Shown here: in pieces, positions 13,034-15,222 of the stretch
Position numbering within the stretch: the first letter of the stretch is position 1
How the letters are laid out: each line of letters opens with the position of its first letter
Origin: an uncultured Collinsella sp.
Lineage (GTDB): Bacteria > Actinomycetota > Coriobacteriia > Coriobacteriales > Coriobacteriaceae
Direction: 5' to 3'
Length of the DNA stretch: 15,222 nt
Assembly (NCBI GenBank): GCA_902494855.1
Contig: CABUVC010000019.1
Location: forward strand, 1-15,222
Position numbers and translations under genes: made by a program
The notes under the pieces: generated by a model
Told to the model about the DNA's origin: nothing
Database searches by the model: none
The model's input: only the letters and a program-made list of their open reading frames with translations

Positions 13034-14331
13034 TCGTCCACCTCCTCTTGTGTGAGCGTCCCCGACCGCAGGCCTTCTGCGATAAACGGCGGCTCGCGGT
13101 CAAGCGTCCAGGTGCGCTCGGCGGCATCGAACGTCACATAGCGCTCGAGCTCTACGCCGCCCGATGCGGCGCGTCGCACCCCCGAATACGAGGAGACGAA
13201 GCGCCTGCCATCGGCATGGCGCTCGGACATCACGATGCCGTCGAGCGCCATGGCAATCTGTTCCTCGATGAGCTCGCTCGGCAGATCGATGCCATAACGT
13301 GCAAGCAACGTCAGACGCACCACGGTCTCCTGTTCTGAACCCGCATGAAGTGTGGTGAGCGACCCGTCGTGGCCCGTGTTCATGGCCTGCAACATGTCGC
13401 AGCACTCGGCACCGCGCACCTCGCCCACCACGATGCGGTCGGGGCGCATGCGCAGGGCATTAGTTACCAGGTCGCGGATCGTCACCGCGCCTTCACCCTC
13501 AATTGAAGCCTCGCGCGCCTCTAGGCGCACCACGTGCGGATGATGCGCAAACTTGAGCTCGGCAGAGTCCTCGATCGTCACGATGCGCTCGCCGGTGGAA
13601 ATCTCACATGACAACGCGTTGAGCAGGGTGGTCTTACCAGATCCCGTGCCCCCCGCAACCGCCAGGTCCTGTCGCAGCGACACCGCACACGACAGCAGCT
13701 GCGCATACCAAAGCGGCAGCGATCCCAACACCACGAGCTCGTCCAGCGAGCAGATACGGTCCGAGAACTTTCGGATGGTGAGAATCGGTCCGTCAATCGC
13801 CACAGGCGGAATCACCGCGTTGACGCGATAGCCCGTTTTGAGGCGGGCGTTGACGATGGGGCTGCGCTCGTCGATACGGCGGCCAAGTGGCGAGATGATG
13901 CGGTCGATAAGCACACGGATCTGCTCATCATCCTCAAACGCATGCTCGATGGGGTACAAGACGCCGCCGCGTTCAAAGAAAGCCGAGCGGCAGCCGTTGA
14001 TCATGATCTCGGTAACGGTGTCGTCCTCGATGAGCGGCTGCAACGGCCCCAAGCCCACCACGTCATCCAAAATCTCGTCGATGATGGTCTCGCGCTCGGG
14101 CGTCGCGAGATCGGTCGGCTCCTCAACATTGAGCGCCGCCTCCACCGCAGGACGCAATTCCGAGCGGGCAAGTGCCGGGTCGATATAGGCGCTGATACGC
14201 GCCACTTCGTCGTAACCCATGCGGTCCATCACGGCGCGCTTGGTGCGTCGTTTCACGGCGCGGCGACGCCCCGCATCTACAGGCGCTGCCGCCGCAGCGC
14301 CGGCAGCCTTAATCCTCGTTTGCAGGCTCAT
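13006..14331 (-). CDS. tadA: TadA/CpaF-type pilus assembly ATPase
   Basis: This is the secretion ATPase powering Flp pilus assembly, acting as a cytoplasmic hexamer at the membrane. The 441 residues contain a basic, alanine-rich N-terminus, the all-alpha/beta N domain (GLGPLQPLIEDDTVTEIMIN, 93-112; RVNAVIPP, 169-176), Walker A GGTGSGKT (227-234), the Asp box VTIEDSAELK (251-260), Walker B RIVVGEVRGAE (299-309) and the His box GHDGSLTTLHA (320-330). All catalytic motifs are intact. The ATG at 14331 overlaps the stop of the upstream TadZ-like gene as ATGA; no independent promoter is apparent. It overlaps tadB by 28 bases. Confidence 0.96.
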   Translation of the reverse strand: MSLQTRIKAAGAAAAAPVDAGRRRAVKRRTKRAVMDRMGYDEVARISAYIDPALARSELRPAVEAALNVEEPTDLATPERETIIDEILDDVVGLGPLQPLIEDDTVTEIMINGCRSAFFERGGVLYPIEHAFEDDEQIRVLIDRIISPLGRRIDERSPIVNARLKTGYRVNAVIPPVAIDGPILTIRKFSDRICSLDELVVLGSLPLWYAQLLSCAVSLRQDLAVAGGTGSGKTTLLNALSCEISTGERIVTIEDSAELKFAHHPHVVRLEAREASIEGEGAVTIRDLVTNALRMRPDRIVVGEVRGAECCDMLQAMNTGHDGSLTTLHAGSEQETVVRLTLLARYGIDLPSELIEEQIAMALDGIVMSERHADGRRFVSSYSGVRRAASGGVELERYVTFDAAERTWTLDREPPFIAEGLRSGTLTQEEVDEWRSLCPSS

Positions 14332-15222
14332 CGCTGATCACCCTCGCGCGACCAGGGAAGGCGGATACGCGGGCGTTCGGTGCGCGTTGCACGGTCGGCG
14401 ACCATATCGCTCCAAGGGCCGACGGCGCACCCCAGTTCCACGAGCATCTCGCGCGTGGCCTCGCGCACGCTAGTCGCAAAAGCGCTGGTCTGCCCCACTG
14501 CCTCGTCAGCGCGCCCAAACGCCATGAGCGCGGCGAGATCCTGCCCGCCATCGGCGATACGAATCTTGGAGCTCAACGCACAGGCAATCTCAAAGCGCAT
14601 GGCGACGTCCTCGTCTGCCCCGCGCGCACCGAACCGGTTGAACACGGCGCTCATGCGCGTGCGCGGCACACCTACTCGACCTGCCAGTTCAATGACGCGC
14701 GATGCCGATGCCGCGGACGACACCGCCGCATCGCCAACGACCAGGCAACGGTCGCTCGCCGCCACCGCAGCCGCCACGGCGTCGCCCCAAAAGACCGAAG
14801 TATCGATAAAGACCACGTCGGATTCGCGACGCAGAACATCAAGCAGTAGCTCCACCGGACGTGCCATGAGCTCGGCTTGCTCGGGCGCCGCGACGGGACC
14901 CCAGAGCGTAATGCCCGGTGCCACGCGCATCGAAGCGGCTACGATATCCGGCTCGGTGAGCGTGCCCGCCGCCGACGGCTCGATAAGTGCCGCCATATCG
15001 CGCGGAGCATCGACGCCTAACAAGTCGTAAAGGTTTCCAAACATCAGGTCCAGGTCGAGCACGGCGGCACGCAAGCCCAACAGCGACGATGTGTGTGCCA
15101 TGGTGGCAACGATCGTCGACTTGCCGCAACCGCCCGAACCCGAAATGGCGCAGATGACCGGAGCTCGATGCGGCGAAGCGGCAGCGTCTGCCGGCGGCAT
15201 CGGAGGCGGCGGGGCGGGCGTC
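14328..15222 (-). CDS. tadZ: TadZ/CpaE-type MinD-like ATPase, partial at the right edge
   Basis: The visible 297 residues are the C-terminal MinD/ParA-like ATPase domain of a TadZ/CpaE protein, which in Tad systems directs the pilus machine to its cell position. An ATG at 15200 exists, but the frame stays open upstream to the window edge, reading TPAPPPP before it; a Pro/Ala linker is what one expects between the N-terminal receiver-like domain and the ATPase. I therefore treat the gene as truncated by the window. Motifs counted from that ATG: SGSGGCGKST (20-29, P loop), LDLDLMFGNLYDLLG (48-62), VVFIDTS (128-134, Walker B). The signature lysine of the deviant Walker A is serine here. It ends in an ATGA overlap with tadA. 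Confidence 0.85.
   Translation of the reverse strand, partial: TPAPPPPMPPADAAASPHRAPVICAISGSGGCGKSTIVATMAHTSSLLGLRAAVLDLDLMFGNLYDLLGVDAPRDMAALIEPSAAGTLTEPDIVAASMRVAPGITLWGPVAAPEQAELMARPVELLLDVLRRESDVVFIDTSVFWGDAVAAAVAASDRCLVVGDAAVSSAASASRVIELAGRVGVPRTRMSAVFNRFGARGADEDVAMRFEIACALSSKIRIADGGQDLAALMAFGRADEAVGQTSAFATSVREATREMLVELGCAVGPWSDMVADRATRTERPRIRLPWSREGDQR

Overview
All genes in this window lie on the minus strand. The high G+C content, encoded proteins and gene order suggest an actinomycete of the class Coriobacteriia, probably a Collinsella-like gut bacterium. That assignment rests on protein character and remembered similarity, not on a search. Long plus-strand reading frames exist but are antisense shadows of conserved genes.

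Read in the direction of transcription (right to left), there are three blocks. Block 1 (about 15222 to 7049) is a Tad/Flp pilus operon. It runs from a partial TadZ/CpaE-type ATPase (its 5' end is outside the window) through TadA, TadB, TadC, the Flp pilin, a 187-residue single-pass membrane protein of unknown family, a 72-residue pilin-like protein, a TadE-like pseudopilin, a 717-residue TadG-like exported protein with a CxxCH motif, a second TadE-like protein and a DUF192 protein. Most junctions overlap (ATGA, TAATG, GTGA or longer), so the block is probably one translationally coupled unit. Its likely product is a surface pilus: TadZ positions the machine, TadA powers it, TadB and TadC form the membrane platform, Flp is the fibre, and the TadE/TadG-like proteins are minor pilins or assembly factors. 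No prepilin peptidase, secretin-like or CpaB gene is visible.

Block 2 (about 7050 to 6200) is a small insertion-like patch. It holds a toxin-first toxin-antitoxin pair with a palindrome over its putative promoter, followed by tRNA-Phe(GAA) with its own promoter and terminator. The toxin gene appears to have lost one G in a G tract: a second frame continues with a family-like C-terminus and ends in a perfect ATGA overlap with the antitoxin start.

Block 3 (about 5950 to 1) is a translation/housekeeping cluster: a GH5 exo-glucanase-like protein without its expected acid/base glutamate, rsmI, metG, a terminator-like hairpin, rsmA, tatD, tRNA-Leu(CAG) with a strong terminator, then the first 59 codons of an unidentified gene running off the left edge.

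The items most worth a second look are the predicted GH5 pseudo-enzyme coupled to rsmI, the frameshifted toxin, the shared AQxTxE processing signal on four pilin-like proteins, the cysteine-bearing TadG-like protein, and the possible ATT start of the TadE-like gene. I do not see a clear-cut new defence or mobile system.
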